A stretch of 64,000 bases of DNA from Thalassotalea euphylliae (GCF_003390395.1 NZ_QUOV01000001.1:4092001-4156000); one strand, 5' to 3'. Counted from the stretch's first letter, positions 46,018-55,515 are shown. Notes: generated from the letters alone by a model not told the origin. Numbers and translations are program-made.

Positions 46018-47199
46018 TTAATCAATGCCCATCAAGCGTACCAATAACGTTTGATAGATTGCTTGTAGTTGTTGCAGGTCAGAAATTTTTACACGCTCGT
46101 TAACTTGATGAATTGTGCAATTTGGCACACCTAATTCAACAACCTGACAACCAGTCTGAGCGATAAAGCGCCCGTCAGAAGTACCACCTGAAGTCGATAA
46201 CCTTGGAAAACGCTTGGTTACTTGATAAATCGCTTGTTCGACCACGCCAATTAAGTTCTGCTTATCATCCACCACTTCAGTCAAGTAAGGATGGCAAGGG
46301 CGCAACCATTCAATCGCGATCGTTTTTTGTATCTGGCGTAAGCCATCCTCTATTCGTTGCACTATGCTATGTTCGCTGTAAACATGGCTATAGCGAATGT
46401 TGAAACACAATTTACTTTGGCCAGGAATGATATTGTCAGTCCAACGACCAGTATCAATGCCGGTAATTTGCAAACTTGTACCTGGAAAATCATCGCTCCC
46501 CTCATCCCAAGATAAGTGATTCAACCAAGAGGCAATATCTGCCGCCGTATGTGCGGCATTATCAGCAAATTGGGGGTAAGCAGCATGACCTTGCCGGCCA
46601 CTAATGGTCAATTCGGCAGAAATTGCACCACGCCGCCCAACTTTGATCACATCACCTGTTTTATGGCTGGCCGTAGGTTCACCGACAATACAGTAATCAG
46701 GCAATAAATCATGTGCCGCTAAGTGCTCTACTATCGATTTTGTGCCAAATTCAGCTTCGCCTTCTTCATCGCTAGTGATCAATACTAAAAACGTGTTTTT
46801 TTGTGTATTAATGCGATTAATTGTGGCTTCTATTGCCGCGAGCATCGCGGCGATTCCCCCCTTCATATCGGCAATACCGCGACCAATAATCTCATCACCT
46901 TTTAACGTTGCAATAAACGGGTCGGTGCGCCAGTTATCTTCATCGCCAGCAGGCACCACATCGGTATGACCGGAGAAAGCAATTTTCGTATCACCTTCCC
47001 CTAATGTCGCGACTAAATTAGCGACACCGTTATCGGTAAATTGATGTGTTTTAAAACCTAGCCTACGCAAAACCTCACCAATGTAGTCCTGACAACCAGC
47101 ATCCATCGGCGTTATCGAGGGGCGATTAACTAAATTTTCAATATGTTCAAACAGTAAATAGTGTTCAGATAAAGAAAATTTTAGTGACGAAAGAGACAT
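46018..47199 (-). CDS. dapE: Succinyl-diaminopimelate desuccinylase
   Basis: Zinc M20 amidohydrolase of lysine/diaminopimelate synthesis. N-terminal NRPSITPMDAGCQDYI is a DapE hallmark. Metal and catalytic motifs are FSGHTDVVPAGD, ADMKGGIAAMLAAIE, TSDEEGEAEFGT and, near the end, STSGGTSDGRFIA. At 393 residues it is slightly longer than the usual 375-380, mainly at the N-terminus (MSLSSLKFSLSEHYLLFEH), so a later start is possible. It is divergent from the FabH-like gene. Confidence 0.92.
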   Translation of the reverse strand: MSLSSLKFSLSEHYLLFEHIENLVNRPSITPMDAGCQDYIGEVLRRLGFKTHQFTDNGVANLVATLGEGDTKIAFSGHTDVVPAGDEDNWRTDPFIATLKGDEIIGRGIADMKGGIAAMLAAIEATINRINTQKNTFLVLITSDEEGEAEFGTKSIVEHLAAHDLLPDYCIVGEPTASHKTGDVIKVGRRGAISAELTISGRQGHAAYPQFADNAAHTAADIASWLNHLSWDEGSDDFPGTSLQITGIDTGRWTDNIIPGQSKLCFNIRYSHVYSEHSIVQRIEDGLRQIQKTIAIEWLRPCHPYLTEVVDDKQNLIGVVEQAIYQVTKRFPRLSTSGGTSDGRFIAQTGCQVVELGVPNCTIHQVNERVKISDLQQLQAIYQTLLVRLMGID

Positions 47200-47246
47200 A
47201 ACAACTTATACACTTTGCCAATTTTATCGTCAGCTTAGAAGACGTT

Positions 47247-47277
47247 ATTGACAGTTCGGTGACAGTTCGGTGTCAAT
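47247..47277. repeat. Tandem 11-bp repeat within a dyad between dapE and the FabH-like gene
   Basis: GACAGTTCGGT is repeated head to tail at 47250-47260 and 47261-47271, enclosed by ATTGACA (47247-47253) and TGTCAAT (47271-47277). The dyad and tandem copies suggest a regulator site in this divergent promoter region; the binding protein is not identifiable. Confidence 0.45.
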
Positions 47278-47392
47278 GGTATGAAACACTGACAAACCTC
47301 ACTTTGTACTAATTTGTATCAAGGCTTTTAAAGCACGTTTTAGGTGAGTAGAATGCCGTCAACTACAACAGGATCAATAGAAGTATTAAGCT

Positions 47393-48511
47393 ATGTCTGC
47401 AGACACTTTCGCTGAAAACAGTGCCCTACAAAATACCGCAACCTATGCCGAGATTACCGGCTGGGGTAAATGTGTACCACCAGCTGAATTAACTAATGAT
47501 GATTTAGCTACATTTGTTGATACCAGCGATGAGTGGATCACCACACGTACCGGCATTAAATCGCGTCGCATTTCACATGTAAATACTGCTGAATTAGCAG
47601 CGCTTGCCGCAAAGCGTGCTATGGCAGCGGCCGGTATTAGCCCAGAAGAAGTTGACTTAGTTGCTTTAGCTACCTCATGTCCAGATACCATAGTGCCGAA
47701 TACAGCTTCTAAAGTGCAGCAATTGATTGGCGCTAAAAACGCCGCAGCGTTTGATTTAAATTCAGCCTGTACTGGCTTTTTATATGCGCTGCAAAATGCG
47801 ACAGCACAAGTACGCTCAGGCATGATCAAAAAAGCGGTTGTTATTGGTGCTGAACGCATGAGCTGGTGGGTAAACTGGGCGCTGCGTGAAACCGCAGTTT
47901 TATTCGGTGATGGTGCAGGCGCAGTCGTGATTGAAGCTAGCGATAAACCAGCAGGATTAGTCCACGCTAAGCTCGGCTGTGATTCAGAAGCTAGAGATAT
48001 TCTTGAAATTCGCGGTTTTGGTACTGATATGGATCGTTACGAAAACCCACCGTCAGCCTTAGATGTGCACTTTATGGGGCCTGACATTTTTAAACGTGCT
48101 GTACGTGCAATGGGACAAGGCTCTGAAACCGTGCTTAAACAAGCACAGCTTAATGTTGAAGATATTGACCTTTTAGTCCCGCACCAAGCAAACTTGCGCA
48201 TCATCGCATCCCTACAAAAACAGTTTAAGCTAACTGATGATCAGGTCATGGTAAATATCCACAACTACGGCAACACATCGGCGGCTACGGTGCCAATTGC
48301 ACTTTGTGAAGCCGTTGAATCTGGTCGTGTAAAACCTGGCGCGAATATTATGACAGCTGCATTTGGTGCGGGTTTAACATGGGGTGCAGGTTATATTAAG
48401 TGGGGCGAGCGCGTGACACCAGTGAGCACCTGTGATGAAGAGCTGCCAGCCAACGATAAGTCAGCGAAAGAGTTACTGTCGATTGCAATTAAGCACTGCC
48501 TTAACCAATAA
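47393..48511 (+). CDS. Ketoacyl-ACP synthase III (FabH-like)
   Basis: Thiolase-fold condensing enzyme of 372 residues. The catalytic triad is Cys126 in NSACTGF, His264 in VPHQANLR and Asn294 in [15 protein letters not shown] near residues 51-58 and GAGLTWGAG near the C-terminus are typical of FabH. It is longer than housekeeping FabH (about 317) through an N-terminal arm of about 20 residues and a C-terminal extension of about 25. It is not in a plsX-fabH-fabD cluster, so it is probably a second KAS III with a special acyl substrate. A terminator follows. Confidence 0.88.
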   Translation: MSADTFAENSALQNTATYAEITGWGKCVPPAELTNDDLATFVDTSDEWITTRTGIKSRRISHVNTAELAALAAKRAMAAAGISPEEVDLVALATSCPDTIVPNTASKVQQLIGAKNAAAFDLNSACTGFLYALQNATAQVRSGMIKKAVVIGAERMSWWVNWALRETAVLFGDGAGAVVIEASDKPAGLVHAKLGCDSEARDILEIRGFGTDMDRYENPPSALDVHFMGPDIFKRAVRAMGQGSETVLKQAQLNVEDIDLLVPHQANLRIIASLQKQFKLTDDQVMVNIHNYGNTSAATVPIALCEAVESGRVKPGANIMTAAFGAGLTWGAGYIKWGERVTPVSTCDEELPANDKSAKELLSIAIKHCLNQ

Positions 48512-48572
48512 AACAATTAACCGTCTAATATCAATTAATTAATTCAATTGGTATGAAACTATGTTTTAATTA

Positions 48573-48597
48573 AAAAGCCGTAACCACGGCTTTTTTT
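48573..48597 (+). terminator. Rho-independent terminator after the FabH-like gene
   Basis: Stem AAAAGCCGT/ACGGCTTTT with a 4-base loop, continuing into a T-run, 61 bases after the stop codon. Confidence 0.88.
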
Positions 48598-48621
48598 GTT
48601 TGTGTTGAAGAGCTAAAACCT

Positions 48622-49263
48622 ATGTCTAGATCTCGCCATCAGTTATGTCAGGTAACCTTACTGGGCAACCTAGTCGCTAAGCCTGAAATTCGCTATCAAG
48701 CGAATCCCGTACTTGCTGTTACAGAGTTAACACTGGCGACAACTCATCGATGGCAAGACAAGCAGCAACAAACCAAAGAGTGGACCAGCTACCACCAAAT
48801 CAAAGTTGTTGGTAATGCTGTTGAAGAGGCGATCGCACAGGCCAATAAAGGAGACTTGCTGCTGGTAAGTGGTTACCTAGCAACAAATTCAATCAACCGC
48901 AGTGAGATTGTTCACGCAACAACTGTTGAGCACTTTGCGAAAGGTTTTACTCCCAATATTAACCAAGTAATTTGCAGTGCAGAACTGGTTTCAAACGTAG
49001 AATTAGTCACCAGCGAACGTGGTCAACCCCTCGCACATTTTAATGTCGCCATCTCGCACCGAGCCTATAGCGAACAAAAGCAACAACTTATAGATCACAA
49101 CATCACTCGAACAGTACAAGTTTGGGGGCACACCGCTAGCCAACTTCATCAACAAGCGAGCTTGGGTGCAAACTTAGTAATTGAAGGGCGACTCACTTAT
49201 GCTAACGACGCTGAAAAAACACAGCAAATTACCGCCAAAAGCGTTCACGTGTTACTCAAATAA
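48622..49263 (+). CDS. SSB-like protein with two OB folds
   Basis: Protein of 213 residues made of two single-stranded-DNA-binding-type OB domains. The first (about 4-108) has VTLLGNLVAKPEIRY, TEWTSYHQIKVVGN-like strand order and KGDLLLVSGYL. The second (about 112-213) repeats the pattern more loosely: ICSAELVSNVELVTSERG, AHFNVAISHRAY, VQVWGHTASQL and GANLVIEGRLTY. The acidic C-terminal tip of housekeeping SSB is absent, so it should not recruit the usual SSB partners. It has its own site between a terminator and a membrane-protein gene. It may bind DNA in a special setting; role unknown. Confidence 0.72.
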   Translation: MSRSRHQLCQVTLLGNLVAKPEIRYQANPVLAVTELTLATTHRWQDKQQQTKEWTSYHQIKVVGNAVEEAIAQANKGDLLLVSGYLATNSINRSEIVHATTVEHFAKGFTPNINQVICSAELVSNVELVTSERGQPLAHFNVAISHRAYSEQKQQLIDHNITRTVQVWGHTASQLHQQASLGANLVIEGRLTYANDAEKTQQITAKSVHVLLK

Positions 49264-49383
49264 ATCTATTGAAACTGTTGATTTTTCGGTCATTAACAAC
49301 GATTATTAGAGGATAATAACAAGCTACCAACAAGATCAGTTCAAGTAGATTGCAGTCGGTTGAGGTGCCAATTTTAAGACCAT

Positions 49384-51558
49384 ATGTGGGTCAACTTTAA
49401 CGACACTGTAAGTATGAATACACTTCGTATTATAATTTTTTTAGCCTTTTACTTTTTGCTAGTCGCTTGGAGTTCAAGCGCAGAATTAAGCTTCAAACCT
49501 TTTGCCACCTTGCCGAAGCATATTGCCGAGCAGGTGATCGCTATATATCCCATTTCGAAATACTATCAACATTTTATAGTCGCTAGCGCATCTGGAGAGT
49601 TATTTATTCTTAATGCGAGTAAACGCCAGCCTGAGCTGACACCGCTGAACCACAAATTACTCACCGAAAAAGATAACTCAAGACTTCTTGCCATTGCACT
49701 ACACCCTAATTTCGACACACGCGAGCAAAACGGCTACCACAAGTTTTATAGTGCTCATCAAGCTGCAATTGATCAAGCCAACACTAAAGCCAGTCGAATT
49801 GTAGGTCGGCAATTCAACAAAGACTCCCTGGAGCAAGATATTGTGCTTAAAGAGTGGCAATTAAGTGACAGCATTGACCTAGAAGAGGTCACTGTACGAG
49901 AGGTGCTGAGAATTGGGTTACCAACATCGACCACTGCAAAAGTACAACTGGCATTCAATCCTTACCATAGAGCGTGGGATGATAATTTTGGTTTGCTGTA
50001 TATAGGTTTAAGTGCAATTAAAGGTTTCGCAACTTCACCACTTTATTCGGGCAGCATATTGCGTATCAAACCCGAACAATTTGGTTTAAAACCTTACACG
50101 GTTCCTCCAACAAATCCCTATGTGGAAAACGCAGAGGTTAACCAAGAAATTTTTAGGTTCAAACTGTCACAACTCGGTCATTTCACTTGGCCTGATAGAG
50201 TTAATGAAACACTTTGGATTGATCATCAAGACGAGCAGACACACAAGATCAGCCGGGCTTCTAACCCTTTATCCACCGTGTTTCGTTACAAAAATCTTGA
50301 GATCAGTGATTTTCAAATACTTCCCTATTACGGGAACCAAGCAGACCAGCTTTTTGGCTCCACTCTAGTGGTAAGTGTTCATCAAGACCAACCATATCTA
50401 GTAAGCCTAACCAAGCATGCCAGTAGCAGTGACTATCAATTAACACCAATTATACCGCTCGGCGTAGAGCTACCAGTAAAATTGTTTCACGATGCAGTTG
50501 GCGGCGTGCTGATGTATCAACCTTCGACAGGCATATTGTCTCGTTTAGTCAATAACCTTGCCGATTCAAAAGAAACATTGGTAACAGACTCCAATACGGG
50601 GTTAGATAAATTAATCGTTTTTCTGATAATGCTATCGCTGACAAGTTGGGGATTATGGCATACCTATCGTCGAATTAATAAGCGTAGATTCTCTGTTACC
50701 AGTTTTTACCAACAACAGTTTAATCACCTAGAACTATCCAGTGATCACAGTGTAATTCATCTGTTTAAACCGCACCAATCCGTCCCTAGTAAAAGCTTAG
50801 CAATTGGAAACCTTGCAGGGATTAAACTGCTTATCAACAATATCAGCGTGGTTGAGTTGTCCATTCAACAAGGCATGACCAATGACTTTGATAATATTTG
50901 GCGTCAGACATGTAATGTCGAAAAGCGAGAGAAAATGACTGACGGAAAGTTAAGGCATATTCAATTAGCTATAACTGACAGTGAGCGGCAAATATATTTA
51001 GTTAGTCTGTATCTACGCAAAGGTGATAATCGTATTTCAAAAGCGAGCTATCAGGCAGCGTTGGTCAATGCAGTAGACTGGGCATGGCGTTTGTCTGCAT
51101 TACTTGCACCTGAAACGACGGAGCAAAGGGAAACGTCATCGGATGTAATTATCGATAAATCAAGACCTATAAAAACGCGAAAGACGTTTTTAAACTGCTC
51201 TGCACTCGCAAAAGCAAAAGCAAGTAGTCCGCTCTCTAGCGAAAACACCGTAAACAATTCAGACAACGAGAATGAAGAAAAGTGTGTAGAAGAAAGTAAA
51301 GTGGAAGCCAAAACAGAGCAAATAGCAGACACTACCCATGCTCAAAAAGCTGATGTTGATGATTTCCATTTATTTTCAACAACGAATACAACTGAAGAGC
51401 CAGGAGCCCTTGCCGAAAACAGTGGACTAACCCGTGGCCAAACTGATACGCAAATCATTTTAGCTTTAGAAAAACTCGTCAGCCTAAAAAAACAAAACTA
51501 CCTCACTGAAGAAGAGTTTGAACAAGCAAAAGCTAAGTTACTTAACGGCTTGATGTAA
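49384..51558 (+). CDS. Propeller-like exported domain, membrane segment and C-terminal SHOCT domain; unknown function
   Basis: Protein of 724 residues with no close namesake that I recognise. The start may be 49384 or ATG 49414, where a signal peptide begins (MNTLRIIIFLAFYFLLVAW). The periplasmic part (about 35-400) resembles glucose/sorbosone dehydrogenase propellers: IALHPNFDTREQNGYHKFY, LAFNPYHR, GSILRIKPE and PPTNPYVEN. A membrane helix follows (about 410-425, LIVFLIMLSLTSWGLW), then a presumably cytosolic region (430-600), an acidic low-complexity linker, and a SHOCT domain at the end (LEKLVSLKKQNYLTEEEFEQ, about 685-724). PQQ-dependent activity is not assured. It stands alone. Confidence 0.6.
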   Translation: MWVNFNDTVSMNTLRIIIFLAFYFLLVAWSSSAELSFKPFATLPKHIAEQVIAIYPISKYYQHFIVASASGELFILNASKRQPELTPLNHKLLTEKDNSRLLAIALHPNFDTREQNGYHKFYSAHQAAIDQANTKASRIVGRQFNKDSLEQDIVLKEWQLSDSIDLEEVTVREVLRIGLPTSTTAKVQLAFNPYHRAWDDNFGLLYIGLSAIKGFATSPLYSGSILRIKPEQFGLKPYTVPPTNPYVENAEVNQEIFRFKLSQLGHFTWPDRVNETLWIDHQDEQTHKISRASNPLSTVFRYKNLEISDFQILPYYGNQADQLFGSTLVVSVHQDQPYLVSLTKHASSSDYQLTPIIPLGVELPVKLFHDAVGGVLMYQPSTGILSRLVNNLADSKETLVTDSNTGLDKLIVFLIMLSLTSWGLWHTYRRINKRRFSVTSFYQQQFNHLELSSDHSVIHLFKPHQSVPSKSLAIGNLAGIKLLINNISVVELSIQQGMTNDFDNIWRQTCNVEKREKMTDGKLRHIQLAITDSERQIYLVSLYLRKGDNRISKASYQAALVNAVDWAWRLSALLAPETTEQRETSSDVIIDKSRPIKTRKTFLNCSALAKAKASSPLSSENTVNNSDNENEEKCVEESKVEAKTEQIADTTHAQKADVDDFHLFSTTNTTEEPGALAENSGLTRGQTDTQIILALEKLVSLKKQNYLTEEEFEQAKAKLLNGLM

Positions 51559-51793
51559 GCGTGTAACTAATAAATCAAAATTCTGAAGCTTGCACTTAGC
51601 GGGCTCCCTTAATGCCCCTGCTTTATGTTTTAGCACTCCACTCATATAATGGCAGCACTGCCATTTACACCACGAAAAGTAGTAGAGCGCCAATATCGAC
51701 AGCCTAAGCCAATTAATCACGAGTAGCACCTGGTTCACCGCCACGCCATCAGGCTTTTTACTTTGCTATCTCATCTTAAGTTTAGCGACTGGG

Positions 51794-52285
51794 ATGGGGT
51801 TACCACGACAAGTAGCAGCGTTATCTACAGGTATGCTGTTTGGCGCGAAAGTAGGTTTTATGGTGGCTACAGCCGCCACAATTTCTGGTTGTATGCTAAC
51901 GTTTTTGGCTAGCCGATATTTATTCGCCCGTTGGGTCTACCAGCGTTTTCCAAGTAAATCTTTGGTTATACATCGCTTTTTATCAGTTAATACTTTTACA
52001 AAAGCACTGATCATTCGAGTTTTGCCGCTGGGTAGTAACTTCATCACTAATATTGTCGCAGGTGCGACAAAATTACCTTTTACCCCCTATATTGCTGGCT
52101 CTGCGTTGGGCTTTATTCCACAAATGGTGATTTTTTCACTGGCGGGTGCAGGCATTAAATTAGCAGCAGAAACTCAACAGCAAATGAGCGTCGCACTAGC
52201 TGGGTTAGCGCTAGGGTTAATGCTCATGCTCTACATAAAGCATAAACACAAATTACAGGCGAAAAAAAAGCTTAGCCAAGGCTAA
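51794..52285 (+). CDS. VTT/TVP38-type membrane protein, possibly 5'-truncated
   Basis: SNARE-associated (VTT/DedA-like) inner-membrane protein. From ATG 51794 it has 163 residues: LPRQVAALSTGMLFGAKVGF, then TISGCMLTFLASRYLFARW, RVLPLGSNFITNIVAGA and LGFIPQMVIFSLAG, all typical of the domain. The reading frame is open for 36 further codons upstream (51686-51793) and encodes a membrane-like stretch GFLLCYLILSLATG that belongs to the fold, yet holds no ATG, GTG or TTG start. Two stop codons end it at 51680-51685. So it is either started at 51794 with a short front or damaged by a frameshift/deletion. The 3' end overlaps a terminator stem. Confidence 0.6.
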   Translation: MGLPRQVAALSTGMLFGAKVGFMVATAATISGCMLTFLASRYLFARWVYQRFPSKSLVIHRFLSVNTFTKALIIRVLPLGSNFITNIVAGATKLPFTPYIAGSALGFIPQMVIFSLAGAGIKLAAETQQQMSVALAGLALGLMLMLYIKHKHKLQAKKKLSQG

Positions 52286-52291
52286 GCTTTT
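52266..52291. terminator. Bidirectional terminator overlapping the VTT-protein stop codon
   Basis: A perfect 12-bp stem AAAAGCTTAGCC/GGCTAAGCTTTT with a 2-base loop; A-run on one side and T-run on the other. The stop codon of the + strand gene (52283-52285) lies inside the stem. It separates this gene from convergent dsbA. Confidence 0.88.
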
Positions 52292-52320
52292 CGAAATCAT
52301 AATTTCACCAAAAAGCGCCA

Positions 52321-52959
52321 TTAGCCCTCTAGCGTAGACAAGTACTTCACAATGTTAATGTAGTCTTGTTCGAAGTTATTGCGGTCTAACTTATCAGCGT
52401 TGATACGGTATTTACCGTTTACAACGACTGTTGGAACACCCGTTAGTGCGCGTTTTTTCACTAAGTCGTTTTGCATTTTCTTCATCAACTTAGCTTTGCT
52501 ATTCACTGAAAAGCTCTTAAATGCCTTGTCGAATGCCGCACCATCTACACCGTTTAATACGAAGATGTTGCGAATATCCTTTTCTTCGGTAATAGCACCG
52601 CGTTGTACTTGAATGTAGTTAAAAATCGCAGCAGCAATTTTGTCTTCAACTTTTAATTGTTGTGCAGTGGCTAACGCTTTAGTGACCATAAATTGGATTT
52701 CAGGCGTTGTAAAGCGTAAGAAATCAACGTGGTTACGTTCAAAAGACACACCTTCTGGCAGGTTCTTTTTCACGTTTGCAAAGAAAGGTTCAAAACGCAA
52801 ACAATGTGGGCAATAAAAAGAAAAGTACTCACGAACTTCAGGCTTTTTAGATAACTGGTCACTGACTTTAGTGTACTGGTTACCTTCTTGGTAATTCGCG
52901 GCTTGTGCGGCAAATGGCAACAACATAACCATTAACAAACTAGCAAAAATTTTTTTCAT
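52321..52959 (-). CDS. dsbA: Thiol:disulfide interchange protein DsbA
   Basis: Periplasmic oxidase that introduces disulfides into exported proteins. A signal peptide (residues 1-20, ending AAQA) precedes the thioredoxin domain with active site CPHC at 50-53 in YFSFYCPHCLRFEPF. The cis-Pro loop is GVPTVVVNGKYRI. The length of 212 residues is near E. coli DsbA (208). It lies 10 bases after srkA, the same pairing as yihE-dsbA in E. coli, where Cpx controls the operon. Confidence 0.95.
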   Translation of the reverse strand: MKKIFASLLMVMLLPFAAQAANYQEGNQYTKVSDQLSKKPEVREYFSFYCPHCLRFEPFFANVKKNLPEGVSFERNHVDFLRFTTPEIQFMVTKALATAQQLKVEDKIAAAIFNYIQVQRGAITEEKDIRNIFVLNGVDGAAFDKAFKSFSVNSKAKLMKKMQNDLVKKRALTGVPTVVVNGKYRINADKLDRNNFEQDYINIVKYLSTLEG

Positions 52960-52969
52960 CTCTGTTCCT

Positions 52970-53947
52970 TTACGGTAATAAGCTTAGCGGTGCCTGCGTT
53001 AAGGCAGCGTGTTGCTCTTTCAACACTAACACCTGTTGTTCCCAGTATTTATCGGTATTAAACCACGGGAAGTTACGCGGAAACGCTGGATCTTGCCAAC
53101 GTTTACTTAGCCAAGCAATGTAATTGACTAATCGCATTGTACGCAAAGATTCTATCAAGACAAGCTCGCGCGCATCAAATGAAAAGAACTCTTCGTAACC
53201 GCTTAACATGGTGTCTAATTGTAAAAATTGTTGCGATCTATCCCCAGAGAGCATCATCCATAAATCTTGGATTGCTGGGCCTTGGCGACAATCATCTAAG
53301 TCAACAAAGTGTGGTCCTTGCTCGTCACGCCACAAAATATTACCGGCATGACAATCGCCATGTAAGCGTATGCTCGATTTTGGTTGGTACTGACTTAACG
53401 CCAGCTGAATCACTTGATCGAGTACCGTAAAAAAAGCATTTTCGATGTGCATAGGCACAAAGCCACTATTGGCTATCGTCTCACGTGCCTCAAGCAAAAA
53501 TTCATTGGTGTTAAATGATGGGCGGTGCGCAAACGCTTGCTTGCTACCCACGGCATGAATGCGGCCAACAAAACGCCCCATCCATTCCAATTGATCTAAG
53601 TTGTCTACTTCAAAGATGCGCCCGCCACGGCATGGATAAAGCGCAAAGTGATACCCTTGGTGTTCAAATAAACTCTTACCATCGCGCAAAATCGGCGCAA
53701 TTACTGGAATTTCTTGCTCAGCTAACTCTAGCGCAAAATCATGTTCTTCTTGAATTTGCGCCAGCTGCCAGCGCTGCGGCCGATAGAACTTAGTGACCCA
53801 GCGCTCACCGTGTTCATCCTGAAACTGATAAACACGATTTTCATAGCTATTAAGTGCTAATAAACCCGATTCAGCATAAACGCCAATGCTTTCTAAGCCG
53901 TCTAAAATGAGATCGGGCGACAGTGAAGAAAAATCAAAAACCGCCAT
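52970..53947 (-). CDS. srkA: Stress response kinase SrkA (YihE)
   Basis: Cytosolic Ser/Thr protein kinase of the aminoglycoside-phosphotransferase fold, 325 residues. Catalytic loop LHGDCHAGNILW and the metal-binding FVDLDDCRQGP are clear; the substrate-lobe residues WVTKFYRPQRW hold the ATP-contacting Lys. In E. coli it protects against stress-induced death and is cotranscribed with dsbA. Its ATG shares one base with the ccoG stop (TAATG), so ccoG-srkA-dsbA are probably one transcript. Confidence 0.93.
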   Translation of the reverse strand: MAVFDFSSLSPDLILDGLESIGVYAESGLLALNSYENRVYQFQDEHGERWVTKFYRPQRWQLAQIQEEHDFALELAEQEIPVIAPILRDGKSLFEHQGYHFALYPCRGGRIFEVDNLDQLEWMGRFVGRIHAVGSKQAFAHRPSFNTNEFLLEARETIANSGFVPMHIENAFFTVLDQVIQLALSQYQPKSSIRLHGDCHAGNILWRDEQGPHFVDLDDCRQGPAIQDLWMMLSGDRSQQFLQLDTMLSGYEEFFSFDARELVLIESLRTMRLVNYIAWLSKRWQDPAFPRNFPWFNTDKYWEQQVLVLKEQHAALTQAPLSLLP

Positions 53948-55386
53948 TAGCGCTTCTTAAAGAAGCGACTATCGTGAGCTAAACGCACATCACTATCTTG
54001 CTCGGCAAGTTCAACAACAAAGGTAATATCAGTCATATAGTCTTTCAATTCGTATGGGTCAACGGCAATGCTAATTGGCAGAGTATATACTGATGCCGCC
54101 TTAACAAACACCTCGCTTTCACCAATCCACTTGGCGCCGTCAATTCCTTCAACGGACAATCGATAAGTGTTGTCTTGCTGCGACTTGTTCAAAATTTTCA
54201 GGGTGTAAACGTTTTCCACTTCACCGTTAAAGTTCTCGCGAGCTAATTCATTGCGGTCGCGAATAATGTCCATCGAAACGGGGACACGAGTAGCAATTTC
54301 ATAACCTAACAATGAGGTCATAATGATCATCAAGGTTGCATAGCCAACTAATTTGCCACGCAGGATATGGACTTTCTTGCCTTTAAGCTCATGTTCTGTG
54401 GTGTAACGAATCAAGCCAGGTTCATAGTTCATTCGCTCCATTACGCCATTACAGGCATCGACACAAGCACCACAGTTAATGCACTCGTATTGTAAGCCGT
54501 TGCGAATATCTATGCCGGTTGGGCACACCTGAACACATAAATTGCAGTCAATACAATCTCCTAATCCTAAAGCTTTAGGGTCTTGTTTACGGCCACGTGC
54601 ACCGCGATTTTCTCCGCGATTGTAATCATATGAAACCGTCAATGTGTCTTTATCAAACATTGCTGATTGGAATCGTGCATAAGGGCACATATGCAAACAC
54701 ATAATCTCTCGCATCCAACCGGCGTTACCGTATGTACAAAAGGCAAAAAACCAAACAAAGCCCGCTGCCATCAGCGAGGTTTCGAGTGTGAAAAAGTCGA
54801 TAAACAGTTGACGAACAGGAGTGAAATAGCCGACGAAAGTGAGCGCGGTCAGCACGGAGAAAAAGAGCCAACAGAAATGTTTTAGCGCCTTTTTGCGCAG
54901 CTTAGTGGCATCCATTTTTTGCGCATCGAGCTTTTTACGCTGATTGGCTGTACCCTCAATTTTTTCTTCAAACCAGATAAAAATAAAGGTCCATACGGTT
55001 TGTGGACACATGTATCCACACCACACACGCCCTAAAAAGGTAGTGACAAAAAACAGTAAAAAAGCACTTAAAATAAACAGCCATGCCAGCAAGGTTAAAT
55101 CTTGCGGCCATAGGGTTAGGCCCCAAATATTAAAGCGCTGCTCGCCAATATCGAAGAGTACCGCTTGTTGGCCATTAAAGTTCACCCAAGGAATGGCTGC
55201 AAACATAAACAAAAAGACGAAATTCATCTTTTGTCTTAACTGCTGATAGAAGCCTGTGACTTTGCGCACATAAATTTGGTCGCGCGGCTTATAGTGCTCT
55301 TGGCTACCACTTTTAGGTTGATGAATTTCTACATTCTTGACGGGAATTGCTGATTTGCCGCCTAGCTCTTTCTTGTTGTCACTCAC
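53947..55386 (-). CDS. ccoG: Cytochrome c oxidase accessory protein CcoG
   Basis: Membrane iron-sulfur protein needed for copper handling during cbb3 oxidase assembly (FixG/RdxA family). The 479 residues include about five membrane helices, an N-terminal CGYMCPQTVW motif (about 123-132), two 4Fe-4S clusters in CIDCNLCVQVCP and CINCGACVDAC, and a C-terminal periplasmic immunoglobulin-like domain (about 365-479). No cco/fix structural genes are in the window. Translational overlap with srkA suggests a shared mRNA. Confidence 0.93.
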   Translation of the reverse strand: MSDNKKELGGKSAIPVKNVEIHQPKSGSQEHYKPRDQIYVRKVTGFYQQLRQKMNFVFLFMFAAIPWVNFNGQQAVLFDIGEQRFNIWGLTLWPQDLTLLAWLFILSAFLLFFVTTFLGRVWCGYMCPQTVWTFIFIWFEEKIEGTANQRKKLDAQKMDATKLRKKALKHFCWLFFSVLTALTFVGYFTPVRQLFIDFFTLETSLMAAGFVWFFAFCTYGNAGWMREIMCLHMCPYARFQSAMFDKDTLTVSYDYNRGENRGARGRKQDPKALGLGDCIDCNLCVQVCPTGIDIRNGLQYECINCGACVDACNGVMERMNYEPGLIRYTTEHELKGKKVHILRGKLVGYATLMIIMTSLLGYEIATRVPVSMDIIRDRNELARENFNGEVENVYTLKILNKSQQDNTYRLSVEGIDGAKWIGESEVFVKAASVYTLPISIAVDPYELKDYMTDITFVVELAEQDSDVRLAHDSRFFKKR

Positions 55387-55515
55387 TCTAAACCCTAGCC
55401 CCCTGGGATGATTGAATTTCGTTATGCAATAGCGCGCAATGTAATCGCTGTTTGGAATTTATTCTTTGATGAATTTTGATTATGCTACTGCCACTTCACC
55501 ATTATATGATAAGCC

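Noticed and set aside
51538..51744. A 68-codon - strand frame between the SHOCT protein and the VTT protein
   Set aside because: It overlaps the 3' end of one gene and the upstream hydrophobic extension of the other; no ribosome binding site or recognisable motif.
55430..55515. An FNR box (TTGAT-N4-ATCAA) before ccoG
   Set aside because: The nearest match, TTTGATGAATTTTGAT, lacks the second inverted half-site; not reported as a feature.
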